Below are positions 1 through 8,506 of a DNA stretch of 64,000 nucleotides, piece after piece. Numbering within the stretch: the stretch's first letter is position 1; every line of letters starts with the position of its first letter. The DNA lies in the NCBI RefSeq assembly GCF_014844035.1, contig NZ_CP062159.1:930001-994000 (forward strand), read 5' to 3'. Origin of the DNA: Flavobacterium sp. MDT1-60 (GTDB lineage: Bacteria; Bacteroidota; Bacteroidia; Flavobacteriales; Flavobacteriaceae). The notes beneath the pieces are model-generated. The model had not been told where the DNA came from and searched no databases. It saw nothing but the letters and a program-made list of their open reading frames with translations. The position numbers and the translations under genes were made by a program.

Positions 1-485
1 CCACCAGATTTAGTTGTATAAACAGATGGAGTGCTTTTTAACATTTCAGGAATCTCCATGTTTCCTAATTTTGCCTGAATTTCAGCGGCTTTAATTGTAG
101 AAACTGCAACAGGAGTTTTTCTGTCTTTTGCAATATCTATTGTAGTACTTTTTACTACAATTTCGCTCAATTCGTTTGAGTTAGATGCTAAAACGATTGT
201 TCCTAAATTAGCAGTAGATCCACTAGCTACTGAAAATTTTACAGTTTGGCTTTGATAACCTAAAAAAGAAATAACGATTTCTCCTGTACTACTTGTTGCA
301 TTAAGAGTAAATTTACCGTCAAAATCTGTAGAAGTAGCTGTTGTAGAGCCTTTAATCACTACGTTAGCTCCTGGCAAAGAACCCGTACCGTCGGTAATTG
401 TACCAGTAATTTTTCCTTGAGAAAATGCGGTTGAAACTATCATGAACAATAGTCCAGTAAGTAACCAATTTTTCATTGTCTTCAT
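1..485 (-). CDS. TonB-dependent receptor, N-terminal part (runs off the window)
   Basis: Reading leftward from 485, a protein starts MKTMKNWLLTG with a hydrophobic signal peptide ending near AFSQG. A carboxypeptidase-regulatory-like (beta-sandwich) domain follows: ITGTITDG, then LPGANVVIKGST, DFDGKFTL and ISFLGYQ, at about residues 25-105. The start of a TonB plug domain comes next (EIVVKSTTIDIAKDRKTPVA, then IPEMLKSTPSVY). This order is typical of Bacteroidota outer membrane receptors of the SusC/CirA style, which import bulky nutrients. About 161 residues are visible; the beta-barrel lies outside the window, so the substrate cannot be told. An alternative start is the ATG at 476 (three codons later). 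A -7 type promoter box lies just upstream. Confidence 0.88.
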   Translation of the reverse strand, partial: MKTMKNWLLTGLLFMIVSTAFSQGKITGTITDGTGSLPGANVVIKGSTTATSTDFDGKFTLNATSSTGEIVISFLGYQSQTVKFSVASGSTANLGTIVLASNSNELSEIVVKSTTIDIAKDRKTPVAVSTIKAAEIQAKLGNMEIPEMLKSTPSVYTTKSG

Positions 486-510
486 TTGTTATTTAGTTTA
501 TTGTTTTTGG

Positions 511-518
511 CAAAATTA
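511..518 (-). promoter_or_regulatory. -7 box of the TonB receptor gene
   Basis: On the minus strand this reads TAATTTTG, matching the Bacteroidota -7 consensus TAnnTTTG, 26 bases before the receptor start codon. I see no convincing -33 TTTG at the usual spacing. Confidence 0.45.
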
Positions 519-740
519 TAACAAATAACTCAGATAGTGTTATCAAAATGTTAAGAAAAGCAAGTTTTATCTAATGTGTTGCGCATTAAAATGATTTTTT
601 CTTTTTTCATTAAATAAAACAATAGTTTTTTGAATTTCGGTACTTGTTTTTTGTTAAAATCATATTAATCTGAACAGTGCTGTAGGTGTTAACTTGCAAT
701 AGTCGGTTGTTAGATATGTTTAAGAGGCTTTTTTATACGA

Positions 741-776
741 AAAAAACGCCTTAATTTATGTTAAATTAAAGCGTTT
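741..776 (-). terminator. Rho-independent terminator of pgi
   Basis: Read on the minus strand, AACGCTTTAATTT pairs with AAATTAAGGCGTT around a short loop and is followed by a T-rich run. It lies about 30 bases past the pgi stop. Confidence 0.75.
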
Positions 777-807
777 CAGTAAGTTATGGAAAACCCTAAA
801 AAGTCTA

Positions 808-2451
808 CTATTTGTTCTTCAAAAAGTGGTTCAACAAAAATGATGTTGAGCTATCATGATTATTCACCGTTTTTGAATTTATTTCATCTAAAATTGAATT
901 TGCCAATTGTTTTCCTAATTCAACTCCCCATTGATCAAAGCTGAAAATGTTCCAGATAACACCCTGAACAAAAATCTTATGCTCGTATAAAGCAATTAAC
1001 GAACCTAAAGATTTCGGTGTTAATTTTTGAATCAAAATGGTATTAGTTGGTTTGTTTCCTGTGAAAACTTTAAAGGGCAATAAATAAGATGCTTTTTCTG
1101 CAGAAAGTCCTTGTTTATCAAATTCAGCCTGAACTTGTGCCGGAGTTTTTCCGTTTAATAAAGCTTCGGTCTGAGCAAAAAAGTTTGACATCAATTTATC
1201 ATGGTGATCTTCGTTTCCGTATAACGGTTTTACGAATCCGATGAAATCTGTTGGAATTAATTTTGTTCCCTGATGAATTAACTGAAAAAATGCATGTTGT
1301 GAGTTCGTTCCCGGTTCTCCCCAAATAATAGTTCCGGTTTGATAGTTTACAGGCTTTCCATCACGGCCAACACTTTTACCGTTACTTTCCATAGTTGCCT
1401 GTTGCAGGTATGGAGCTAATTTTTGTAAATATTGAGTATAAGGAATCAAGGCTTCGCTTTCAGCTCCGAAGAAATTATTATACCAAACACTTAACAATGC
1501 TAAGATTACCGGAATATTTTCGTCAAATTCAGCCGATTTGAAATGGTCGTCCATTTCATTAGCACCTTTCAATAATTCATTATAATTATCAAAACCAACC
1601 GCCAAAGCTATACTTAAACCAACGGCGCTCCATAAAGAAAATCTTCCTCCAACCCAATCCCACATTGGGAAAACGTTGTTCGGATTAATTCCGAATTCGG
1701 TTACTTTTTGAATGTTTGTTGAAACAGCCACAAAGTGTTTTGCAATGTCTTCCTGAGAAGCCGATTTTAAAAACCATTCTTTGATAGTTTCAGAATTTGA
1801 TAAAGTTTCCTGAGTCGTAAAAGTTTTAGAAACAATTAAAAATAAAGTACTTTCAGGGTTTAACTTTTTGATTACTTCATTTACATGATCACCATCAACA
1901 TTCGAAACAAAATGTAGATTTAAGTGATTTTTATAGAATTGCAAGGCTTCAACTGCCATAACCGGACCAAGATCTGAACCTCCAATTCCAATATTAACAA
2001 TGTCGGTGAAGGCTTTTCCGGTAAAACCTTTTCTTTCTCCCGAAATAACTTCGTTTGTAAAGTTTTTGATTTTATTTTTTACTTCGTAAACTTCCGGAAT
2101 TACATTTTCTCCATCAACTTTGATAACTGCTGATTCCGGCGCACGTAATGCTGTGTGTAAAACGGCTCTGTTCTCTGTTTGGTTGATGATTTCTCCACTA
2201 AAATATTGAGAAACCGCATCTTTCAATCCAATTGAATTTGCCAATTCTAATAAAAGCGAAATAGTTTCCTGACTAATATTATTTTTAGAATAATCTACTA
2301 AAAAGTCATTCCATTGTAAATTGAATTTTTCAACACGTGCATTATCTTGTTGAAACAATTCTTGTATCGTTGTTTCGTGAATTGCATTATAGTGGTTTTG
2401 CAGATTTTTCCACGCTTCAGTCCCGGTTGGGTTTGTTGTGTTTAAAGCCAT
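808..2451 (-). CDS. pgi: Glucose-6-phosphate isomerase
   Basis: Interconverts glucose 6-phosphate and fructose 6-phosphate in cytosolic glycolysis and gluconeogenesis. At 547 residues it has the usual length of the long bacterial/eukaryotic form. Visible signatures: phosphate-binding [11 protein letters not shown] (about 153-163), SKTFTTQET (208-216), [12 protein letters not shown] (268-279), [11 protein letters not shown] with the catalytic Glu (about 379) and His (about 386), and [11 protein letters not shown] with the catalytic Lys (about 514). The start ATG gives [10 protein letters not shown] and no earlier in-frame start is needed. It is a single-gene unit with its own terminator at 741-776. 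Nothing is odd about it. Confidence 0.97.
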   Translation of the reverse strand: MALNTTNPTGTEAWKNLQNHYNAIHETTIQELFQQDNARVEKFNLQWNDFLVDYSKNNISQETISLLLELANSIGLKDAVSQYFSGEIINQTENRAVLHTALRAPESAVIKVDGENVIPEVYEVKNKIKNFTNEVISGERKGFTGKAFTDIVNIGIGGSDLGPVMAVEALQFYKNHLNLHFVSNVDGDHVNEVIKKLNPESTLFLIVSKTFTTQETLSNSETIKEWFLKSASQEDIAKHFVAVSTNIQKVTEFGINPNNVFPMWDWVGGRFSLWSAVGLSIALAVGFDNYNELLKGANEMDDHFKSAEFDENIPVILALLSVWYNNFFGAESEALIPYTQYLQKLAPYLQQATMESNGKSVGRDGKPVNYQTGTIIWGEPGTNSQHAFFQLIHQGTKLIPTDFIGFVKPLYGNEDHHDKLMSNFFAQTEALLNGKTPAQVQAEFDKQGLSAEKASYLLPFKVFTGNKPTNTILIQKLTPKSLGSLIALYEHKIFVQGVIWNIFSFDQWGVELGKQLANSILDEINSKTVNNHDSSTSFLLNHFLKNK

Positions 2452-2581
2452 TTTTGTATTTAATTGAGAAGTGGTTATAAGTGGTTTTTAAAAACACAAA
2501 AATACTGAAATAACTCGTAATAGGGTAAAGCTTCACAATTATATAACAAATAGTTACGAAAACGTTTTTTATGAATCTACA

Positions 2582-3085
2582 TCACAATTTTTTCCAGACA
2601 ACTTCAGCCGTAACAGATTTTCCGCCTTGCGTTGTGTTGGTTACAACATATTTAAGTTCATTATTTAGAAAAGAATACGATCTCTTTTGAATTGTTCCTT
2701 CCCAGTTTGGGAACGATGCCGTTTTTATTTTAAAAATAATAATCTTGTTCGTTTCATCAATTTCATATTCCCCAAAATGGGTATTACTTCCCTGAACAAT
2801 CGAAGCATTTTCTTCTGGTGTGCATTTGTTTTTATCGCCCGAAATTATTTTTGGTCTTTCATTTTTATATATTTCAATAGCATAATTCCCTTTTCCATCA
2901 AAAAATAAAATGCCTTTCGGATTAACATCATAAGGAAGATTTTTTGTTCCATCTGAATTTATGTTTTCAACAGAAACCAAAGTCCAGGAACCTAAAATTT
3001 CTGTTTTCATCACTGATTTTGTTTGTTGAGCAATAGCTGTATTTAGAGCTAAAAGCAAGAATAATATAGTTGTTGACTTTTTCAT
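2582..3085 (-). CDS. Secreted lipocalin-like domain protein
   Basis: A 167-residue protein with a signal peptide (LFLLLALNTAIAQ) and a lipocalin-like fold signature: GSWTLVSVENINSDG near residue 31, FDGKGNYAI, and a C-terminal WKKL. The family (Lipocalin-like, Pfam Lipocalin_5 style) binds small hydrophobic ligands or has unknown roles; the ligand cannot be inferred here. The gene ends the run that begins with the small dehydrogenase at 3096-3656. The gap between the two is only 10 bases, so they are probably co-transcribed. Confidence 0.75.
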   Translation of the reverse strand: MKKSTTILFLLLALNTAIAQQTKSVMKTEILGSWTLVSVENINSDGTKNLPYDVNPKGILFFDGKGNYAIEIYKNERPKIISGDKNKCTPEENASIVQGSNTHFGEYEIDETNKIIIFKIKTASFPNWEGTIQKRSYSFLNNELKYVVTNTTQGGKSVTAEVVWKKL

Positions 3086-3095
3086 CTTTAAAATT

Positions 3096-3656
3096 TTAAT
3101 AGTTTACTTTGATAATTTCTCCATTTATTCCCTCATCAATACTTTTTGAATAAGCACTAATTAAATCTTCAATCGGAATGTCTGAAACTTTTGCGGGACT
3201 AACGGCATTTATTCTAATTCCTCTTTCTAATTCAAGTGAAGCTGAAAGCACAAAACTGTTAATCGCACCATTAACAATTGCTTTGCAACTATTGTTTTTT
3301 ACTGGTTTATCGGCCATTTTTCCGGAAGTAAGTATAAATGATCCGTTATCGTTTAAATGTTTTTGTCCAATTAAAACCAGATTGATTTGTCCCAGTAATT
3401 TATTTTTAATGCCAATATTTATTTTTTCTTGGTCAACCGAAAGTAAATCTCCTGTGTAACAATCGCCAGCGGCACATATACAGGTATCAATATTTTTAAT
3501 TTCGCTGAATAACTTTTCTATAGAATTTGAATCTGATAAATCGATTCTAAAATCACCGCTGTTTCTTCCGGCCGAAATAATTTCATGATTTTTTGCCAAA
3601 GCGGGTTCTAGTATTTTACCAATTATTCCGCTTGCTCCAATTAAAAGAATTTTCAT
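3096..3656 (-). CDS. Short-chain dehydrogenase/reductase-like protein, atypical active site
   Basis: A 186-residue Rossmann-fold protein with the nucleotide-binding GASGIIG (7-13), CAAG (61-64) and a strand ending in LTSGK (109-113). Where classical SDRs carry YxxxK, this one reads NNSCKAIVNGA (about 121-131), so the catalytic Tyr is missing. It is also shorter than the usual 240-250 residues. It belongs to the compact SDR group that keeps the NAD(P) fold but may not use the standard Tyr/Lys chemistry. The gene is divergent from an AraC regulator at 3751, with about 94 bases between the starts, which suggests control by that regulator. The lipocalin-like gene follows 10 bases downstream. Confidence 0.8.
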   Translation of the reverse strand: MKILLIGASGIIGKILEPALAKNHEIISAGRNSGDFRIDLSDSNSIEKLFSEIKNIDTCICAAGDCYTGDLLSVDQEKINIGIKNKLLGQINLVLIGQKHLNDNGSFILTSGKMADKPVKNNSCKAIVNGAINSFVLSASLELERGIRINAVSPAKVSDIPIEDLISAYSKSIDEGINGEIIKVNY

Positions 3657-3750
3657 TTTGTAGTTTTTAAGTTCTTATCTGAAACAAAATTAGGAGATTA
3701 GCTTTCGTCTAAAATTGTACTAATTGGTACTAAAATTGTATTTTAGCAGT

Positions 3751-4596
3751 ATGACAGATAAGAATTTATATCTTCCTTTTGAAGTTGACTTTAAGGAATT
3801 AGAGCAGTTTCCGAAAACAATTCGGAAAAACAATTTCTTTGAATTGATTTATGTTGTCGATGGAACCGGAATTCAGATTATAAACAATAATAAATTTCAG
3901 TACCAAAAAGGGAATCTGTTTCTTGTAACACCGCAAGATGTTCATTCATTCGAAATTTCAACGGTAACGAAATTCTTTTTTCTTCGGTTTAATGAATATT
4001 ATGTCAAAGCAAATTCTCAAAACCCACAAAGTGAAACGGTGTTGCGAATGGAATATATTCTTCAAAATGCAAGTCATCGACCAGGATGTATTCTCAAAAA
4101 TAAAATTGACAAACCTTTAATCGCTTCACTTATTGAAAGTATTATTAATGAGCAAAGTAATCAACAGATTTACCATCAAAGAATTATCGAGCAAATTGTT
4201 AATGCAATTATAACTGTTGTGGCAAGAAATATAGCCTTGAAACTACCGAAGAATATTAAGGAAACTACGGGAGAAATGGTTCTTGAAATTTTGCATTATA
4301 TTCAGGAAAATATTTACGATCCAAAGCAGTTAAAAGCAAATATAATAAGTGAACAATTTAATATTTCACTTCATTACTTAGGAAAATATTTTAAGAAACA
4401 AACCGGCGAAACGCTTCAGGAATACATTTCAAATTACAAATTAAGATTGATTGAAGCTAGACTTTTAAACAGCGATATGCGCATTAATGAAATTGCAGAT
4501 GAATTGCATTTTTCTGATGAAAGTCACCTGAATAAAGTTTTCAGAAAACATAAGGGAATTAATCCGTCGGAATTTAGAAAGAAGTTTTGTAAATGA
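3751..4596 (+). CDS. AraC-family transcriptional regulator
   Basis: A 281-residue protein with an N-terminal cupin-like sensing domain (about 24-90; ELIYVVDGTGIQII then QKGNLFLVTPQDVHSFEI). A C-terminal double helix-turn-helix follows (about 184-280), including FNISLHYLGKYFKKQTGETL and the family-closing INPSEFRKKF. I chose the ATG at 3751; a TTG nine codons earlier is also open but less likely. It is divergent from the SDR/lipocalin pair, the usual arrangement of an AraC regulator and its target. The effector is unknown. Confidence 0.92.
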   Translation: MTDKNLYLPFEVDFKELEQFPKTIRKNNFFELIYVVDGTGIQIINNNKFQYQKGNLFLVTPQDVHSFEISTVTKFFFLRFNEYYVKANSQNPQSETVLRMEYILQNASHRPGCILKNKIDKPLIASLIESIINEQSNQQIYHQRIIEQIVNAIITVVARNIALKLPKNIKETTGEMVLEILHYIQENIYDPKQLKANIISEQFNISLHYLGKYFKKQTGETLQEYISNYKLRLIEARLLNSDMRINEIADELHFSDESHLNKVFRKHKGINPSEFRKKFCK

Positions 4597-4611
4597 TCTA
4601 TTTGGTTTCGA

Positions 4612-5232
4612 TTACCAAATTTTCCACCAGGGCTTTTTATTAACTTCAATAATTTTTTTCTCGGTATTGATTTCGATTCTTTTAGGTGATTCAATTTTGA
4701 TTTTCGAATCATCAAAAAACAATTCACCATTATTATTCATTCCAAGAGGAGATTTTGTCCTTTGTTTCCAATCTTCAGTTTGAAGTTCTGTAACTAATTC
4801 CAAATGAATTTTATCCTTAAATTTTTTTCGTGCTTTTTCTATAATTTCTTCTTCCAGATTTGAAGATGAATTTTTAAAAAGCGAAATCGAATTGTCTGGA
4901 ATGTTTAAAAGGAAAACCTGTGTTTTATTTTCAATTTTCTGAATATCCAATATTTTAAAGTAAGCGATAGTATCTAAAAGAAAATGACCAATTTTTGCAG
5001 AGTCAGGATTGAATTTTGATAAATCTTTTGGATGGGCACTTGCAATTAAATATCTGATATTTCCAGAAAGTCCACCGCCCATAGATGACATATCAGTAAA
5101 TCCTTTTTCCTGAATTATTTGTCCAATTTTATAATTTGAAATTAAATTGTCGGGCAAATCAGTATCTCTGTAAAATAGTTTTAAACCTGAAAAAGTTTCA
5201 TTGTAAATTGCTTTAAGACGTGCATTTTTCAT
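4612..5232 (-). CDS. Conserved hypothetical protein, 206 aa
   Basis: I do not recognise this protein. It has no signal peptide or membrane segment. It is basic at the C-terminus and ends NKKPWWKIW. A glycine-rich MSSMGGGLSGNIRYLIAS lies near residues 48-65, and an alpha/beta pattern follows. It starts 21 bases after the stop of the M23 peptidase gene, so it is probably the last gene of the DUF3108, tryptophan dioxygenase and peptidase operon. It converges on the AraC gene, with only 15 bases between stops and no clear terminator. Confidence 0.7.
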   Translation of the reverse strand: MKNARLKAIYNETFSGLKLFYRDTDLPDNLISNYKIGQIIQEKGFTDMSSMGGGLSGNIRYLIASAHPKDLSKFNPDSAKIGHFLLDTIAYFKILDIQKIENKTQVFLLNIPDNSISLFKNSSSNLEEEIIEKARKKFKDKIHLELVTELQTEDWKQRTKSPLGMNNNGELFFDDSKIKIESPKRIEINTEKKIIEVNKKPWWKIW

Positions 5233-5253
5233 TCTACTTTCGATTTCAGAGAT

Positions 5254-6513
5254 TTACAAATTTCCAATACTATCCAATTCTCTTTTCAATGGCTCCATTT
5301 GTTTTAAGAAACGCGTTTTGTCATTTCCTGTCAACGATTCTCCGGTTGGCAAGTTCAATCGAAGTGCATCAACCTGAATTCCGTTTTTCCAGAATCGGTA
5401 ACAAACGTGTGGGCCAGAAGCTAATCCTGTACTTCCAACTAATCCGATAGTTTGTCCTTGTGTAACGCGTTGACCGCGACGCACGAGAATTCTTGACATA
5501 TGCAAATATTGAGTAGAGTAGGTTCCGTTGTGTTTTACTTTTACGAAGTTTCCATTTCCTGCAGTATAACCTGTAGCTTCTACAACTCCGGATGCAGTTG
5601 TAGAAATTGGTGTTCCGGTTGGAGCGGCATAATCAGTTCCTTTATGTGCTTTCCAGGTGTGTTGCACAGGATGAAATCTATTCATTGTAAATCTGGAAGT
5701 GATTCGGCTGAACTTGATTGGTGTTTTTAAGAAGAAGTTTTTCAGTGTTTTTCCCTGATCATCATAATATTCGACTTTTCCTGAAAGTGTATCTTTTTCA
5801 AAAGGGAAGGCGTATACGATTTTTCCTTTGTATTCAAAAAAGGCGGCTTCCAGATCTTCAACGCCATCATAAGTTTTATTATTAATAAAACGCTCGGTAA
5901 AAATCAGACCGTAACGATCTCCTTTTTTAAGTTTGAAGAAGTCAATTGACCATGAAAACACTTTGGTGATTCTGCTGGCTAAAGCTGTTTCTACACTTGC
6001 ATTGCCTAAAGTTTCAGACAATGAACTTTTTAAAACGCCACCTATTATTTTGCGTTTAAAGGTAACCGGTTTTATTTTTTTATAGGCTTTCGCAATACTA
6101 TCTCTGAAATCAACGACGTAATAGGTTAGTGCATCTGGCTGATAAATGAAAACTTGTAATTTGTTGGTTTTATTTTTAGAGCGAAGAAGGGTATAGGGTT
6201 TGTTATACCGAATAGTTCTAACATTAAACGAATCTTTTACCTGTTCAACAATGTTATAAACCTGTTTGTCTCCAATATTTTGATTTTGAATAATGGATCC
6301 AAAAGAATCTCCTTTTGATATGGTGTCATTAACAACATTAAAGTCGGCGTAATTAAAACCAAATTCTACTTTTTTAGTTTTTGGTTTGGTGATTTTAGTT
6401 TCAACTTTTTCATCGTTTTTATTACATGAAAATATTGATAATAAAACGATTATAATTACGAATGCTTTTTTCAAACTTTTTAATTTTTTTGGGAAATTAA
6501 ATGGTTTCTTCAT
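5254..6513 (-). CDS. M23 (LytM-type) peptidase lipoprotein
   Basis: 419 residues counted from MKKPFNFPKK at 6513. The open frame extends further upstream, but only into the preceding dioxygenase gene. A basic N-terminus, hydrophobic helix and LSIFSC lipobox (Cys about 30) mark a lipoprotein. The middle has a peptidase-associated region (SLSETLGNASVETALASRI). The C-terminal LytM fold (about 277-390) has HKGTD (about 290-294) and YLHMSR, then GPHVCYRF. The second zinc motif is therefore H-x-C rather than the common H-x-H. The family cuts peptidoglycan cross-links or activates amidases in the periplasm. Its start overlaps the upstream dioxygenase stop by 17 bases, so the two are translationally linked. 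Confidence 0.92.
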   Translation of the reverse strand: MKKPFNFPKKLKSLKKAFVIIIVLLSIFSCNKNDEKVETKITKPKTKKVEFGFNYADFNVVNDTISKGDSFGSIIQNQNIGDKQVYNIVEQVKDSFNVRTIRYNKPYTLLRSKNKTNKLQVFIYQPDALTYYVVDFRDSIAKAYKKIKPVTFKRKIIGGVLKSSLSETLGNASVETALASRITKVFSWSIDFFKLKKGDRYGLIFTERFINNKTYDGVEDLEAAFFEYKGKIVYAFPFEKDTLSGKVEYYDDQGKTLKNFFLKTPIKFSRITSRFTMNRFHPVQHTWKAHKGTDYAAPTGTPISTTASGVVEATGYTAGNGNFVKVKHNGTYSTQYLHMSRILVRRGQRVTQGQTIGLVGSTGLASGPHVCYRFWKNGIQVDALRLNLPTGESLTGNDKTRFLKQMEPLKRELDSIGNL

Positions 6514-7438
6514 TTCCCCAATTGGACAATTCATCTTCGGTCCACAATTTAGGAAAAAAGATGCGTCTTTGGTATTTTGGATGCATATATTTTTGCCAGT
6601 CACTTCCGCCGGTGGCTTCGCCGTTGCCTTTTCCGCTTTCCAAAATGTACTTTCTTGCAGTGTTTAGATGCTGCATAACCCAAGTAATATTCACGGTTTT
6701 GTCATAATGACGCATTGCCTGAATCAATTCATCATTCTGTTGATCTTTTTCTGGTAACTGGGTAAATTTTTGCCAAATGTTTTTAGTTTTGAAGGAAGAC
6801 ATTTGTCTTAAAAACTGGTCTTTATATTTTTTTTCGAATTCCTGCAGTAAATATGATTTTTCGCCTGTTTGATAATCTTTACCTGCTGCTTGCCAATATA
6901 AATGCTCGAAACTAGTTTCTAAATCAGTATGTTCATCAAAGTTTGCTTTGTATCTGCGATCTGTTAAATTGATTACATCAGTAGAAGCAAATTCAATTAA
7001 GCGATATTGCGCACTTTGAAATCCACTTGCCGGAGTCAGCGTGTTTCTGAATTTCATATACTGATCGATATCCATTCCGTTTTCCATAATACTGAACGAA
7101 TTGGTAAGCATATCAAAATAACGAGTGATTCTTGATAATCTTTCACTAAAAAAGTCCACCTGAATATTTTCTGTGTCGGCGATTTGATCTATTTCCCACA
7201 AAATCATCTTAAAAATTAATTCGTTTACCTGATGGTACATAATAAAAACCATTTCATCAGGAAGTGTGGTGCGTTGTATTTGTAAATTTAAAAGCGCATC
7301 AGTTTGAATATAATCCCAATAGGTAATTGGTTTTGACCAAAGCAAGCCTTCAAGCTGTACGTCTGTTTTTTGATTTATAGCTTGAAATTTAAGGTCAATT
7401 TCTTTTAAGATTGATTCTGAATGATCAGTAAGGTTCAT
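6497..7438 (-). CDS. kynA: Tryptophan 2,3-dioxygenase family protein
   Basis: A haem enzyme that opens the indole ring of tryptophan to N-formylkynurenine, the first step of tryptophan breakdown. The 313 residues include MYHQVNELIFKMILWE (about 67-82), TPASGFQSAQYRLIEF (135-150), the likely proximal haem His in WVMQHLNTARK (His about 257), and the substrate-loop GNGEATGGSDW (271-281). These agree with the family, although Bacteroidota members are divergent and may prefer another indole. The ATG overlaps the stop of the DUF3108 gene as TAATG, which indicates coupling. The gene lies in an aromatic-catabolism neighbourhood with hpd and hmgA. Confidence 0.9.
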   Translation of the reverse strand: MNLTDHSESILKEIDLKFQAINQKTDVQLEGLLWSKPITYWDYIQTDALLNLQIQRTTLPDEMVFIMYHQVNELIFKMILWEIDQIADTENIQVDFFSERLSRITRYFDMLTNSFSIMENGMDIDQYMKFRNTLTPASGFQSAQYRLIEFASTDVINLTDRRYKANFDEHTDLETSFEHLYWQAAGKDYQTGEKSYLLQEFEKKYKDQFLRQMSSFKTKNIWQKFTQLPEKDQQNDELIQAMRHYDKTVNITWVMQHLNTARKYILESGKGNGEATGGSDWQKYMHPKYQRRIFFPKLWTEDELSNWGNEETI

Positions 7439-8208
7439 TATTTTTTTGCTTTAAATGGATATTTCAATCCTTTATATTCGTCGAGATCTGCTTTCAGGGA
7501 TCCAACGGCAAGATCCGCTTTTATTCGTACCGGAACTTTATTATTGTCGTCTGTTATCCAGAGCGTTACGCTCTCTTTTTCTTTAAAAACTCTTCCTGTT
7601 TGTACCAGTGGTTTAAATACCATAGTAGAAACGGTTCCAAATTTAGTTGTAATATCCTGACGACCTATATATTTTAACTTAAATTTTGTGATTTCTTCAT
7701 CAAAGAACATGTCAATTGTAATAGCATCGCCTGATTTCAGTTTGTCAATATTAGGATGATTTCGCAGATAATAAAAAGAGGAAATTATATCCTGCACATT
7801 ATCATTAATAACAATTGTTTTTTCAGTCTTTCGTTTGTAATCTTTTACCAACACCCGATTTTCTGCCTGATTGAAAATTCCTTCCTGGTTTTTCGTATAA
7901 CCACCTTCGTCTATTTTTCTAATATAACGGTATGGACTGCCGGTTTCCCTGTCAAAATAACTTTCATATAAATCTTCTACTTTAAAGAAAAACTTAGACA
8001 TGCCGGTTGTATAACCTTTACCCACAGCATGATGTACCTTTTTATTGTTTATTGTAGCTTCTTTAATTTCGAGTGTAGCATAACCTGCATTGACAATTCC
8101 GTAGTGAATTCTGAATTTGAAGTATTCTCCCGTACCAAATGCATCTTCTTTTTGAGTGTCAAATGCCAGGGTAGTGAGAATTAATATGATGAGAACTAGC
8201 TTTTTCAT
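7438..8208 (-). CDS. DUF3108 domain secreted protein
   Basis: 256 residues from MKKLVLIILILTTLAF, a signal peptide. The longer open frame to 8289 would run through the promoter box and terminator and is rejected. The body matches the DUF3108 type: GEYFKFRIHYGIVNAGYATLEI, DLYESYFDRETGSPYR, and FFDEEITKFKLKYIGRQDI. It ends VGSLKADLDEYKGLKYPFK. The family is a beta-rich periplasmic protein of unknown role. It is the first gene of a four-gene run (this, tryptophan dioxygenase, M23 peptidase, 206-aa protein) and its stop overlaps the next start by one base. Confidence 0.82.
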   Translation of the reverse strand: MKKLVLIILILTTLAFDTQKEDAFGTGEYFKFRIHYGIVNAGYATLEIKEATINNKKVHHAVGKGYTTGMSKFFFKVEDLYESYFDRETGSPYRYIRKIDEGGYTKNQEGIFNQAENRVLVKDYKRKTEKTIVINDNVQDIISSFYYLRNHPNIDKLKSGDAITIDMFFDEEITKFKLKYIGRQDITTKFGTVSTMVFKPLVQTGRVFKEKESVTLWITDDNNKVPVRIKADLAVGSLKADLDEYKGLKYPFKAKK

Positions 8209-8258
8209 AGTACAATCTTTACATTTATTATAAAGGTAATTAAATGCAAATTCTATTC

Positions 8259-8266
8259 CAAATGTA
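8259..8266 (-). promoter_or_regulatory. -7 box of the DUF3108/tryptophan dioxygenase operon
   Basis: On the minus strand this reads TACATTTG (TAnnTTTG), about 50 bases before the start at 8208 and just after the terminator at 8272-8308. That places an independent promoter behind the upstream transcript. Confidence 0.5.
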
Positions 8267-8271
8267 CCTAA

Positions 8272-8308
8272 ACAAAAAAACTCAGTCAAGGAATGACTGA
8301 GTTTTTAT
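8272..8308. terminator. Strong bidirectional terminator hairpin
   Basis: CTCAGTCA (8281-8288) pairs with TGACTGAG (8294-8301) around AGGAA. An A-run precedes the stem and a T-run follows it. On the minus strand it ends in seven T, downstream of hpd and of the candidate small RNA. Confidence 0.85.
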
Positions 8309-8386
8309 GCTATTAACTAACCAAAAAACTATAAATTATGAAATTTATATCAATTCAGAAGGAAACCACCCCTTCTTGATTTGCGA
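8275..8386 (-). ncRNA. Candidate small RNA between hpd and the DUF3108 gene
   Basis: Reading leftward, a -7 box TATCTTTG (8397-8390) is followed by a 5' hairpin (AGAAGG 8376-8371 with CCTTCT 8362-8357, 8-base loop GGTGGTTT). An AT-rich unpaired stretch comes next, then the strong terminator at 8308-8272. The unit has promoter, structure and terminator within about 110 bases and no open reading frame of note. It could be a free small RNA or the 3' end of the hpd transcript. It reminds me loosely of flavobacterial conserved RNA motifs (the Flavo-1 type), but I cannot confirm any family. The boundaries are estimates. Confidence 0.45.
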
Positions 8387-8389
8387 GTG

Positions 8390-8397
8390 CAAAGATA
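8390..8397 (-). promoter_or_regulatory. -7 box of the candidate small RNA
   Basis: TATCTTTG on the minus strand, a perfect TAnnTTTG. The -33 region is T-rich with TTTTTTG nearby, but the spacing is short of the usual 19. Confidence 0.45.
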
Positions 8398-8506
8398 TGC
8401 AGAAAGTTCAAAAAAGAAATAGCAAAAGGCGAGTTTAACATAACATTTGCATAAAAACCATCGTTTTACAGAGAATTTTTCTACATAATGTAAAAATATT
8501 GCGTTT

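Larger units (their letters stand above)
486..807. other. Intergenic region between TonB receptor and pgi
   Basis: 322 bases, very AT-rich. They hold the receptor promoter box (511-518) and the pgi terminator (741-776). I see no gene or repeat in the rest. Confidence 0.6.

Noticed and set aside
6514..6603. Upstream extension of the M23 peptidase
   Set aside because: It overlaps the dioxygenase C-terminus and lacks signal features; the lipoprotein signal begins at 6513.
8209..8289. Upstream extension of the DUF3108 protein to 8289
   Set aside because: It would run through a terminator stem and a -7 box; the MKKLVLIILIL signal peptide at 8208 is the better start.
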